From Macrosoma leucophasiata (Eukaryota > Arthropoda > Insecta > Lepidoptera > Hedylidae): a DNA stretch of 64,000 bases. The notes under the pieces were generated by a model. That model was not told where the DNA came from and made no database searches. It worked only from the letters and a program-made list of their open reading frames with translations. The translations under genes were made by a program, and so were the position numbers. The stretch covers positions 20,324,501 through 20,388,500 of the forward strand of contig JAWQUS010000027.1 of assembly GCA_036365455.1 (NCBI GenBank), read 5' to 3'. This document shows, in pieces, positions 32,051 through 42,533 of this stretch; positions within the stretch are counted from its first letter, which is position 1; each line of letters opens with the position of its first letter.

Positions 32051-34489
32051 CATTCCTTATATTATTTATTTATTTATTTACACTTTTATGCATATCGTAC
32101 ATACGGCGGACTTAATGCCACTAGGCATTCTCTTACAGTCAACCTTGAGGTTGTGTGAAATAACTGGTAGGGGTGCAACATAATATAAATATAATAATCA
32201 ACTATTTAAGTATTGAAAAACTAAACTAACTATACAATCAATAAATAAATTGAATACATAATATAGATACATATTTTACATAAAACTACACACTACAATA
32301 TATAAATAAATATTATAATAACGATGACGATTGTGTGAAACATCAACTAGTACTAGTTGATGTTTCACACAATCATCAATCATATCATCAATAACCTTGA
32401 GGAGGGCAGTGGATGTGCTGTGGCCAGGGCGAAAACCAGATTGAAACTCAGACATAAAATTATTTTGGAAAACAAATAGAGATAATTGCTTATGAACTAT
32501 GGCTTCTATAGTTTTTGAAAGAAACGGAAGAATTGAAATCGGTCGAAAATAACTAACCTGATTAGGATTAGAAATTTTCGGAAGAGGGATAATAAATGCT
32601 TTACGCCAAACTAAAGGAAATTCACCAGTCTCAAGGGAAAAGTTAATAATATGTGTAAGAACTGGTAAAATATAATCAATAATGGGAAATACCATAGTTC
32701 TGACTCCATCACAACCCACTGCCTTAGATTTAATTGAACAAATGAATTTGTGAACCTCATCACTGGTGACTGGAGAGAAGCTGAATTTATCACTTATAAG
32801 GTGTGGCAAGGAAGTTAAATACCGAAGAGTTTCAGATTTAGTGATGAAATCTAACTGTGTAGTTCTAGAAAATTGTAGATTAAGGTCATTGAGTGAAAAA
32901 TTAAGCGTAGATAGATTGAGATGAGGCCGAGAAAAGCCAAGTGATTTGATAAACTTCCATACGTCTGCCGGAGAAGAGTGTAAGACATTTTCAAAGATAT
33001 AACGGCGCTTTGCAGCCCTTACCATCTGGTTGCAGCGATTCCTAGCATGTTTATAGCTACACCAATTTACATCGCTACGATCCCTTCTATAGACACGAAA
33101 CGCCTTGTCACGGCGCCGCATTGCCATACGGACACCACTGGTTATCCAAGGCGCTGGCGGGCGTTTAACCCGGCGTGCTTTAAGAGGTGCATGAGAATCA
33201 AATAGAGATAATAAATATTCATTCAATAAAGTTACTTTTTCATTAACAGAAGGTGCCAACTCAATCTTAGACCAATCAATTGCAATGGCATCTAATTTAA
33301 GTTTTTCAAAATCCGTATCTGCGAAATTTCTAGAATAGGTAATAGTTGGACGTGGTTTAGAAGTTCGAATTTTATAAGTTATGTAAATTAAATCGTGTCT
33401 AGATAGGCCCGGGGCAGCAAATTGTCCGTGATTTAAAGTTAAAGCATCGGAAGTGGTACAAATTAGGTCGAGCCAGGAGTCATCAAAGTTTAAATTCTGA
33501 TGCGTGGGATTGAGTCGAAGCAATGATGACTCGAGGATCGAGACCAGGTTACGCGACCTAGTATTATCTCTTGACATGTCAGTGTTAAAGTCGCCCATCA
33601 CGATGAGATGCTTGTTCTCAGAAGAAAGTGTTTCTAGAACGGGTTCCAAAGTGGAAAAATAATCAATAGATGGCGGGCAGTAGACAACCCCTAGAACAGC
33701 TTTCACCCCTTTGACTAAAATTTCAATAAACAGAAATTCAGTACTTCCACTATATAAAGAGGGTGAAGAGGTAAGGATTTTATGGGGTATGTTGCTCCGA
33801 AGGTAAATTGCAACACTCCCGGCCCTTTTTCCCGTGCGATCGTTGCGAATGAGAGTGAAATCTGGGAGACTGAAAGAGGTGGATGGAAGTTCGGGCTTGA
33901 GCCAACTCTCTGAAACAAGAATAGCATGAGTAGGATTGTTTGAGAAAATATTCAGGAGTTCTGAGTAATGTTGCGGAATGCTTTGCGCATTGATGACAGA
34001 CATGTAAATTGTTTGGGAACCTCTGCATCTCCGCATTTAGTTTGTCACTAAGTGAAAAAGTATCATCAAGCGAAGAAAAAGAAATAGATGAGCCATCGTT
34101 GGCCGAGTAAAAGCTATCGTCATCATCAGACATAATAATATAAGAATAAAAAATACTATTTAATAATATATGGAATATAATATAACCTAAAAAAATATAA
34201 TATATACCTGCCGGTCAACTGTGGATTAATGATAAAAAATTAAAAACTATTGACTTACAGTAATGCGCATAAAAATTTACAATAACAATAAAATAATATA
34301 GTCACAAAATTCGTAAAATTAAATTTTAACATTTCACATCTAAAGTACTGCGATTTAAACATTAACAGCAAAAAAAAGAAGAAAAAAAAAAACAACAACA
34401 TTGGTTGTGTTCCGAAATATTCACGGGTAAAATGTGACGTCCATTCAGTACACTCCGAAACCGTACCCAATTAATTAAAATTAGCTATT
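32051..34489 (-). mobile_element. LINE B (CR1/Jockey group) inserted in LINE A
   Basis: Minus-strand non-LTR element: 5' region (34490-34134), coding part, palindromic junction near 32345, then a 3' UTR whose end is GGCATTAAGTCCGCC and GTGTAAATAAATAAATAAAT at 32051-32110. The RT from motif A to its C-terminus is deleted. LINE A and LINE B belong to the same family (SIKSKAVGCD, FRPISILPFLSK, SGFRxxHST are shared), so an element landed within its own relative. Confidence 0.85.
32330..34133 (-). pseudogene. LINE B endonuclease-RT polyprotein, deleted
   Basis: The longest protein in the window. The start MSDDDDSFYSANDGSS (34133) is joined by a frameshift near 33990-34030 to a 586-codon frame. 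It has an apurinic-type endonuclease: VINAQSI, LVSESWL (catalytic E), VVYCPP, IVMGDFNTD (D/N), DSWLDLICTT and SRHDLIYI. A linker with APWITSGVRMAMRRRDKAFR follows, then RT motifs WRKAFIIPLPKISNP, FRPISILPFLSKTIEAIVHK and FQSGFRPGHSTSTALL. Coding ends at HQLVLVD, motif A, where a 26-bp palindrome begins. No YADD is present, so it is inactive. The long open frame suggests recent insertion. Confidence 0.88.
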
Positions 34490-35111
34490 GTGATTAGTGC
34501 TTAAAACACGTCACATTACCCACATAGTTAACTTTTCCTTAATGACAGGGACTTTTCCATTTTCTTGGCGTAAAGCAAACATCATCCCACTTCCTAAAGT
34601 TACCAATCCCTGTCTAGTAAATCACTTTCGGCCTATCTCCATCCTTCCCTTTTTGTCTAAGGTTCTAGAAGCCATTGTTCACAAACAACTAGCCAATCAC
34701 ATTTTTTCGAATAATCTTTTGTCTCAGTATCAGTCTGGTTTTCGACATAGACACAGCACGAACTCGGCTCTTCTTAAAATTATTGAAGATGTAGGCATGG
34801 AAAAATCACAGCTGACTGTATTGGTTTTGATTGACTTCTCGAATGTCTTTAACAACGTAGACCATGATATTTTAATTACTATCCTAAAACAGTCAGGTGC
34901 CTCATCGCTGGTACAGGAATGGTTTTCATCGTATCTTCGAGGTCGCCAGTAGGCAGTTCGCGTCGATCGTGATCTCTCGGATTGGTGTGAATTGGTCTCT
35001 GGTGTACCTCAAGGCGGCATCATATCTCCTCTGTTATTCTCAATTTTTATTAACTCTTTAACAAAAGACCTTCGCTGTTCTTACCATTTGTATGCAGACG
35101 ATTTACAACTC

Positions 35112-35156
35112 TATGTGAGCTGCATGCTTGTTAGCCGCTTCCATAACATAAAAAAA
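35112..35156 (+). mobile_element. TGGTGG 3' tail fused to LINE A
   Basis: Directly after YADDLQLY the sequence becomes GTGAGCTGCATGCTTGTTAG, CCGCTTCCATAACAT and A's, the last 45 bp of the TGGTGG element. LINE A and the element share ATGTGA at the join. This is a chimera, not a separate insertion with its own 5' end. Confidence 0.75.
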
Positions 35157-35177
35157 ATATGATACATATAAATCCTT

Positions 35178-35445
35178 TATTGGTGGTAGAGTTCCAAGTG
35201 TAGGAGCTCGAGGGCGTAGGCATCACCGCATTACCTAACCAATCTGCCGCTAAATGGTAGTGTTTGGCAGTAGCGTGTTCCGGTTAGATCGTAACGTACG
35301 GTCCCGTAATAACTATCACAGAGACATGACGCCTTAGGCCTCAGGGGTGGCAACGCATCTGCGTTTTGAATTTGGTCTTTGTGTGGGTGTCATAGGCTAC
35401 AGTCATCGCTCAAAATCAATGTAAACTGCATGTTTGTTTGCCACC
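35178..35445 (+). mobile_element. TGGTGG element, tail lost
   Basis: TATTGGTGGTAGAGTTCC to TTTGTTTGCCACCTATC; no A tail. Alternative sub-family with GTAATAACTATCACAGAGAC. Confidence 0.78.
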
Positions 35446-35459
35446 TATCTATATTCTAT

Positions 35460-36780
35460 GCTTACTAATATTAGAAAGCTGAAGAGTTTGTTTGTTTGTT
35501 TGCTTGAACGCGCTAATCTCAAGAACTACTGGTCCGATTTGAAAAAAATAAAAAAATACCTGTTCTCAATGCAGTGCGAATAGCCCTTTAAATTCAGAGT
35601 AAGACACAATTTACGGCAAATTTACCGCACCATTTGATACTGGAACCATTCAATATCCGAAATTCTGTAGCGTCCTGCATTGCATCGTTAATTTATGTGT
35701 TGCTATAGATAGATCACGGAATAGATAATTTATCTATTCTGTGAGATAGATAGATACTTGACAAGGTGGTACCACATTGCATTCTGAGATTGAATTATGT
35801 GGATTAGTATATGTACTAAAATGGCAATTTTAAATTTTGATATGAGTAACGAGTATAAAATAATGGCAGATTATGATACCAAGAAATAAATAAACAGTCT
35901 GCTTTTGGCGGAAATTTTAAGAGAGGCGTGAAAATTAATTAAGCACCTCATGTTTAATTAAGTTTCTTGGTGTATATTTGAGTTATCTATACATAGGTAT
36001 AATAAGACAAAATCAAGAGTCTGCACATTAAATATTTTTCCAAAAAACTGATGCGATTAAAGAAAAGAAACAGAAACCAAAAAATATTTTTCAAAACTTT
36101 TAAACAGAGTTGAATGCGGTTTACATAGGCATTAGTGGCGTTTGTGGGGTTGCTGGTGGTGGTGGCGACGTCCCTGGCGTTAGTGGCGTTGGTGGCGATG
36201 GTAACATTGATGACGTTAGTCTATCGTGTGCAGAGGAGTATTAATGTAAACCAGATTTTTCAGCTATCCATAAGTGTTTTTGTATGATCCAAAATTAATC
36301 CAAAAAACGCTGCCTAAAGTCACCATTCCACGCGAACGAAGTCGCGGGCACAGCGTGTATTAAATAAAGTTGGTGAAATTTCGTTTGATATAGTTTTATT
36401 ACAGTACTCCAAAACTTCATTGTAAATGTTCTGGTAAAGAAACCATCGCTTTACTCGAATTACTGAATGTGACTCTGACTGACTTTGAATGATAATTGAC
36501 TGACTGATCCTGCTTATTACGAATACAAAATATCGTTTTACTTGACACTGGCAACATGCCTAACAGCGATGCCATCATATCTAAAAAAATATTGTTTGTA
36601 TCGTTTCACTGTGAATAGACCTTTAAATACCGAGTGAGATTAATTTACGGGCAATTTACCGTACCGCTCCGTACTAGAACCATTGAATACCAGAGTTATT
36701 TCTGAAACTGTGTATCAATTCGGTGTCTGTATTGCATCGCCAATTTATATCCACAGATTATTGACAGGTTGGTATCTTAA
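35460..36780. repeat. Helitron-like 5' fragment and a related repeat pair
   Basis: 35460-35560 (CTTACTAATATTAGAAAGCT, TTGTTTGTTTGTTTGC, ACTACTGGTCCGATTTG) looks like a Helitron-like 5' end. 35575-35790 and 36600-36780 are diverged copies of one unit (TTTACGG, CAATTTACCG, GAACCATT, TGCATCG). 36130-36220 holds imperfect GGTGGCGTTAGT units. A Helitron-like 3' end (GCGAACGAAGTCGCGGGCAC) lies at 36330-36355. Confidence 0.45.
36398..36590 (-). repeat. GCATATTGCCAGTG repeat family, copy 3
   Basis: CTCCAAAACTTCATTGTAAA, ACCATCGCTTTACTCGAATT and TTGACACTGGCAACATGCC match the other copies. Confidence 0.65.
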
Positions 36781-36804
36781 TGAACTATGTTAATCAATCA
36801 ATCA

Positions 36805-37100
36805 TTTCCGTGCTTCGGAGGGCACGTAAAGCCGCCGCGGTCGGTCCTGGTTGCTATCGACAGATATCAGTCGTTAAGCTTTGTCGGAAGCCTCATGGGC
36901 GGTTTGAAAACATCCGACAGCGAGTTGGCCACTAACCCGTATCTCCACCAACCCGCATTGGAGCAGCGTGGCGGAGTAAGCTCCAGGCCTCCCCCCAAAA
37001 AGGGGAGAGACTCATGCCCAGCAGTGGGACGTATAATGGGTTATCACATTACATCAATGTGAGCATGCTTGTTTGACACCTGCGTTACATTAAAAAAACA
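36805..37100 (+). mobile_element. 5S SINE body joined to a TGGTGG tail
   Basis: 36805-37040 is 5S-SINE body without its 5S-like head: TTCCGTGCTTCGGAGGGCAC, AAAACATCCGACAGCGAGTT, GCCCAGCAGTGGGACGTATA. Where other copies have an ATT tail, this one continues as ATCACATTACATCAATGTGA, GCATGCTTGTTTGACACC and TTACATTAAAAAAA, the TGGTGG 3' end. The chimera junction is near 37042. Confidence 0.72.
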
Positions 37101-37199
37101 CGCCTGTAAAATAAAATTGATGTTGAAAGTATGACTCGAAGACAAAGTAAAGTCATAGTGGTCCATGCTCTCAGTTCAGTCTAGTAAACGAGATAATAT

Positions 37200-37700
37200 C
37201 AGCCGAAAGATGTCCAATGCTGGACAAAAACCCCCCACAATGGCGGTAGTTTATACTGCTGCCCCTCCTGCGTTATTGCACTCAATACCGCCCGCTTGGA
37301 ATGGTTTCACCGCCATTGTTCGGTTGACTGAATGCACTAGTCTTTACTGGTGGTAGAGCTCCAGTGATGGAGCACGCGGGCGTAGGCACCACCGCATTAC
37401 CTCATTTACTTGCCGCTAAATGGTAGTGTTCAGCACTATCGTGTTCCGGTCAGGTGGTAATGTACCGTCCTTTAATATCCGACACAGAGACATAACACCT
37501 TAGGCATCAGGTGTGGTAACGCATCTGCATTTTGACTTTGGTCTTTGTGTGGGTGTCTATAGGCTGCAGTCATCACTTATCATCAATGTGAACTGCATGC
37601 TTGTTTGCCACTTCCATTACATAAAAAAAACTAGTGGAAGAATTCACTTCCAGGAGAAGAAAATTCTTCCGCTAGTGGACGGTGGGGTCGTCACGTCCCA
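37200..37700 (+). repeat. CAGGACGCTGCTGCC family copy, split
   Basis: Left part to GACTGAATGCACTAG (37340), right part from CTAGTGGAAGAATTC (37630). Together they restore the GCACTAGCGGAAGAATTC order of 17695-17715. The intervening 290 bp is a TGGTGG element. Confidence 0.65.
37341..37630 (+). mobile_element. TGGTGG element with visible target site
   Basis: Full-length copy TTTACTGGTGGTAGAGCTCC to CTTCCATTACAT plus A's. ACTAGT stands on both sides (about 37336-37341 and 37629-37634), so a short target duplication is likely. It supports retroposition of the element as a unit. Confidence 0.82.
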
Positions 37701-37984
37701 ACGCCAGCTAGATAAATTATTTCATATACCAATGAAAAAGAACATACACTAAACTTAGATAGGATGAGATATGTCGCGTCACCAGCTCTCCGGTGCATCA
37801 TTAAAATTCGTTTACCAAGCTTGCTCGATTTCACGCGACCCGTCGCTTGGAAATCATTTTCTACAAACGTGGTTTGCAATATTGCGAGCCATGCAATCAG
37901 AGATTGAACTCATAATAATTTAAAGGGCATTCCGACTGCAGCAGCTATCTTGTATTTGGACTGTACCTTTAATTTGTATTATAA

Positions 37985-38361
37985 ATACATACATACAATA
38001 TACATACAATGTAAATGCGAAAGTAAGTCTAGTAGTAGTTTGTCTATCTGCTACCTATTCACGTCCAAACGACTGAACCGATATTAATGAAATTGGGTAC
38101 AGAGATAGAGCTGACTTTGAGAAAGAACAAAGCTATAAAAATATTAGCATTTCTTTTATTTCGTTAATAGCTGTTGCCCGCGACTTCGCCCGCGTGGATG
38201 TCGTTTTATAAATAACTAAGTAGCCAATGTTCTTTCTCAAAGTCAGCTCTACCTCTGTACCAAATTTAATTAAAATCGGTTCAGTCGTTTGGACGTGAAA
38301 AGGTAACAAACAGACAGCCAGACAGACAGTTACTTTCGCATTTATAATATTATAGTAGGGA
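37985..38361. repeat. Two Helitron-like copies in inverted order
   Basis: Plus-strand fragment 37985-38135 (CACGTCCAAACGACTGAACC, AGAGATAGAGCTGACTTTGA). The minus copy 38167-38361 has 5' end TCCCTACTATAATATTATAA and 3' end near GCGGGCAACAGCTATT. The shared parts can pair. Confidence 0.55.
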
Positions 38362-38637
38362 TTAGGTATACTCGTAGGTGGTTACGACTCCTAATTCAAT
38401 CTAGCTAACTAAATCTACACTGAAATTGGATAGGATATTTAGTGTCACCAAGCTTTAAGCTCGTCGGTGCATCATTAAAATTCGTTTACGCAAGCATGCT
38501 TGATTGCTCCCCGGCGTGTCGCTCGGTAATCATACATTACCCATGCAAATTACAAGGCCAATGCAGTCTACAGTCAGGCTTGACACTGGATGTTAGCGAT
38601 CTGCGGGTCGACGGAGACTACGGGGTGGGTGACTATG

Positions 38638-38892
38638 ATGCCGCGCCGCCGCCGCATCCCTGCCGCATCCTCGCCGCATCGTTGCCGCATCATCACCGCA
38701 TCATCGCCGCATCATCGCCTCATCATCGCCGCATCATCGCCGCATTATCGCCGCATCATCGCCGCATCATAGCCGCATCGTCGCCGCATCGTCGTCGCAT
38801 CGTAGCCGCATCGTCGCCGCTTCGTCGCCGCATCGTCGCCGCTTCATCGCCGCATTATCGCCGCATCGTCGCCGCATCGTCGCCGCACCGCC
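38638..38892. repeat. Minisatellite of 11-bp units
   Basis: About 23 units of GCCGCATCATC and variants (CATCG, CATTA, CTTCG). The 11-bp period gives an 11-residue period in translation, so the 191-codon frame over it (38442-39017) is a by-product. GC-rich island in AT-rich flanks. Confidence 0.92.
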
Positions 38893-39367
38893 GCCTCCTC
38901 GCTGCCATTCTATTTGAGGCCTCAGGGATTGCATTCACAACAATATGTAGTACAACAACAACAATAGTACACAACATATATTCCATTGTTCTACACTATT
39001 GTTGTATAATATTTTGATTAGGAATTTTTCAAAATCAGACATGCTACTCATAATTTTTTAGAGATATAATTTAAAGAACAAAAATATTCCTATTTTATGA
39101 GCGCATTTTTTTTAATTTCATGTAGTGTATCACGAAAAACGAAATATTGAGTATTTAAGTGAATTCTAGTTCAGGCAAACAAACTAAATCGCACTGAAAT
39201 CGGACGGTTTATGCTCAGTTATTCGATGCACCATTAAAATTCATTTACACCGGCGCGGTTGATCACATCCGGCAAACGACTCGGAAATCGTGTATAAACC
39301 ATGCTATGCAGTCAAGGGCTGAAGTAATGGATATATTCCATTATTTACTGTGAATATAAAATGGTTT

Positions 39368-39730
39368 CTTTTTTTTTTTTTTTTAATTTATTTATCATAT
39401 AGAAAGAACATACACTTGGAAAATAATAACAGTGCATCTATAAAACCACAGAGGTTTGTAACGATGCTACTTTAGTTCTACGTTGTTGTAACAAATTACT
39501 TAACAATAAATAAAATTTAAACAAAACGGTTAACAATGGTCAATTCGTCCCTTTACAATTTTCATTAAAAAAAAATTAAGCTCGAATTTTATATTTTTGG
39601 GACTTATAATATCACGCACATGTGAGGGTAGTGCAATAATTTACCTTGGTAACAAATACGCAGATGTCCGTTCACCGTACACGTTTTTTGCTCGAGTTGT
39701 ACATAACCGGTTCTGTTATGCTCGCGTGTA
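39368..39730 (-). repeat. Possible LINE 3' end with long T run
   Basis: A run of about 17 T's then AATTTATTTATC at the left suggests a poly(A) tail on the minus strand. Upstream, short open segments exist in more than one frame (for example YVQLEQKTCTVNGHLRICYQ). I cannot name a protein, so this is tentative. Confidence 0.3.
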
Positions 39731-40008
39731 TACAGGATGCTGAATGTTTAACTTTATTGTGTCATCGAAATAATATTCTTTTAATAATACATATTTGATT
39801 TGATCAAAGATAGGTTATACTTTACATTGTCGAAACAGTTGTTCGAAACCGTTTTCTTTATATTTTAAAAAACATCACGCGTTCTAGGAAGTCTATATCA
39901 TTTTACTCAAATGTTATCCAATTCCAACAATATCACATAATTATATATACGGTACCTTAAGAGGTAGGCACTGCGTACTCTGTATAGTGTACATATATAT
40001 GTAAATGC

Positions 40009-40193
40009 TGAGGTACCTACTGGGAAACTTCCAGAAAATGTAAAACTCGAAATGGAACCACATATAAAGGCTTTACACTGTTATCTCTGATAGCCTCCGT
40101 CTCGGGAATCGAACCCATTAGGTTCGATTCCCGAGACGGAGGGTAGCCCCATCGTTATAGTAGTGGCCGGCTACCACTAGACTATTGAGGCAG
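40009..40193 (-). mobile_element. T1 SINE with palindromic box B
   Basis: Head at the right (ATTGAGGCAGG) and body to GGTACCTACTGGGAAACTTC. Box B is present twice, head to head: 40094-40115 and 40121-40142 are 22-bp exact inverted copies (GGGAATCGAACC / GGTTCGATTCCC) with a 5-base loop. Confidence 0.8.
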
Positions 40194-40605
40194 GTATTTG
40201 CAAAATATGTACCCCCTCATTCATAGACGTATTTTATCTAAAGTGTTGCTAATCTCTCCTTTGTCTTTTTCTATCCCGCACATTTCACAATGCAACTGAC
40301 AAAGACAAAGCATTCTATAGCTAAAACGTATCTAACGTTAATGAATAAGGGGGGATAATCTTTAGCAACAAAGATAATTTATTTAACAGAAACTAGAACA
40401 TTAATTCAGCCTGGTTCAAACACTAAGCTGGCCCAAGTAATCCCCAAAATGGCGCTTCTCTCCGTAATTGATTCCAAAGTTCTGGAACTGTTCCATAATT
40501 ATTTATTGGAGTTGGACGCAGGTGACTGGAGTTTCATCAATCGTGACGTCGAATGGGGTATAAATGAATATTAGATAGTTTTTGATAATCGACTTTAGAA
40601 ACTAA

Positions 40606-41993
40606 TAGGTTGGGGAAAAAGTATTTTCGCATTATAGTATGTATGAACTTGTAATAAAATGTCTTTGGCTGTAGTATTTGTATCTGGCTGGTTTTGGTAT
40701 CATTTAGAAAAATTTTAAAGAACATAATTCCAAATTCAAATTAGACAAATGTGTGATTTTCATTTGTTTTTCGTACTTTCAAGATGAGTGAATCTAATGA
40801 AGAAATTCGATACATTTTAAAATTTTACTACAAAAAAGGTAAAAATGCAACGCAAAATTTGCGATGCTTATGGACCTAGAGCAGTGTCTGTGAGAGTAGC
40901 ACAAATTTGGTTTAAGCGTTTTCAATCCGGAAATTTTGATGTCAAAGATGCACCGCATCTCGCTCTGGTCGCCCTATTACGGATAAAATGGATGCCATTT
41001 TTGAAAAAGTGGAGCAAGATCGACATAGCAGTAGTTACGACGTAGCTGAAGAACTGAGAATTGATCACAAAACAGTTTTGGCGCATTTGAAAAAAGCTGG
41101 GTACAAAAAAAAGCTCGATATTTCGGTACCTCACGAGCTCATTGAAAGAAACCTAATGAACCGTGTACTCACTTGTGATTCTTTATTACGACGTAATGAA
41201 ACCGAATCATTTTTGAAGAAGCTGATAACTGGTGATGAAAAGTGGATCACGTACGACAAGAACGTGCGAAAAAGGTCGTGGTCAAAGGCCGGTCAGGCTT
41301 CACAGACTGTGGCGAAACCCGGGTTAACTCGCAATAAGGTGATGTTGTGTGTGTGGTGGGATTGGAAGGGCATTATTCATTATGAGCTATTACCACCAGG
41401 CAGGACTATCGATTCTGAACTCTACTGCGAACAACTGATGAGATTAAAGCAAGAAGTTGAGAGAAAACGGCCGGAATTGAGGTCTAGCGTTATCATGATG
41501 AAACACCACACCCCTTCTGTTGATCAATTCCGGCCGTTTTCTCTCAACTTCTTGCTTTAATCTCATCAGTTGTTCGCAGTAGAGTTCAGAATCGATAGTC
41601 CTGCCTGGTAGTAATAGCATCATGATAACGCTAGACCTCACACATCTATAGCCACTCAGCAAAAATTAAGAGAGTTTGGCTGAGAGGTGTTAATACATCC
41701 GCCGTATAGTCCTGACCTTGCACCTTCAGATTTCCACCTGTTTCGGTCTGTTCAGAATTCTTTATGCAATGTTAGGTTAACATCACGAGAGGACTGCCAA
41801 ATCCACTTGTCGCGGTATTTTGATGGGAAGTCCCAAAATTTTTATAGCATTGGGATCATGTCCCTACCTACAAGATGGCAAAAGGTTATCGAACAAAATG
41901 GTACATACATACTTTAGTTAAATTTAAATAAACTATATTAAAAAATGTTTTGAATTATCTTAAAAAATGCGAAGAAACTTTTTCCCCAACCTA
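40606..41993 (+). mobile_element. Mariner 2 with internal inverted duplication
   Basis: Ends GGTTGGGGAAAAAGT and AACTTTTTCCCCAACC between TA at 40606 and 41992. It is about 1,384 bp, longer than mariner 1. The extra length is 41481-41617, an inverted copy of the segment at 41387-41480 and sequence downstream. Arms 41387-41480 and 41524-41617 pair over 94 bp with about one mismatch. Confidence 0.9.
40784..41917 (+). pseudogene. Mariner transposase, interrupted
   Basis: Start ATGAGTGAATCTAATGAAGA. Open parts: 40988-41560 with DVAEELRIDHKTVLAHLKKA, KLDISVPHELIERN, LITGDEKWITYDKN (first D) and VMLCVWWDWKGIIHYELLPP; 41687-41917 with HPPYSPDLAPSDFHLF (third D) and LPTRWQKVIEQNG. The inverted duplication replaces the VVFHHDNARPHT region, removing the second catalytic D in frame. 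There is an early frame loss near 40850, and GGCTGAGAGG in place of GGCTGGGAGG makes a stop. Inactive. Confidence 0.88.
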
Positions 41994-42533
41994 TATTAAT
42001 TGCTAGATATTATTTTTATTTCAAGGAGTTAATAAATTTTATCTGACTACTATTGTGAATATGAAAGTATGGATGTTTGTTTGTTTGTTTGTAGACAAGC
42101 ATATTACATATTTGACTGGTGGAAGAGCTCCAGTGTCGCCCGCGAGCGCAGGCACCACCGCATTAATATACTTGCCGCTATATGGTAGTGTTCAGCACTA
42201 TCGTGTTCTTCCGGTAAGGTGGTAATGTAAGGCCCTGTAATTTCCGACACAGAGGCATAACACCTTAGGCCTCAGGAGTGGTATTTTTTTTTTTATTTAT
42301 TTATTTAATTCAGATATTAAAATCCATACAGAACAATAATAATTAAGGTATACAATAACAAAAATATACAATATTCAATTGAAAACCTCCTCCTTTTTGA
42401 AGTCGGTTAATTACTAAAATCAAAGGAATAAAAAATTACATAGGTATACAAAATTTTAAAATATCAAGTATGAAATATTTTTAATAAAACACATAATTTT
42501 AAACGAGCAAATAAATAGAATAATAATTACATT

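Larger units (their letters stand above)
31830..35111 (+). pseudogene. LINE A (CR1/Jockey group) RT, split in two
   Basis: Part 1 (31830-32050) reads QYFAKTSVIDHNIKYD ... FSPVTCDEVSKTIDSIKSKA and VGCDNINR. Part 2 (34497-35111) continues at HITHIVNFSLMTGTFPFSWR, KANIIPLPKVTNP, FRPISILPFLSKVLEAIVHK, SQYQSGFRHRHST, LVLIDFSNVFNNVDHDIL (motif A), [19 protein letters not shown] (motif B) and [11 protein letters not shown] (motif C). One TAG lies at 34950-34952; otherwise part 2 is open. Insertion of LINE B separates the parts. The endonuclease is missing. At 35112 the frame fuses to a TGGTGG tail. Confidence 0.85.

Noticed and set aside
38638..38892. CRISPR-like regular array
   Set aside because: Units are contiguous 11-mers without spacers, in a eukaryotic-type sequence. 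It is a minisatellite.
38442..39017. 191-codon open frame rich in His, Arg, Ala and Ser
   Set aside because: It lies over the 11-bp minisatellite and its 11-residue period follows from that repeat. No start context or homology.
40988..41560. Functional mariner transposase
   Set aside because: The frame lacks the start region and the second catalytic aspartate block, and the downstream part carries a TGG-to-TGA stop.
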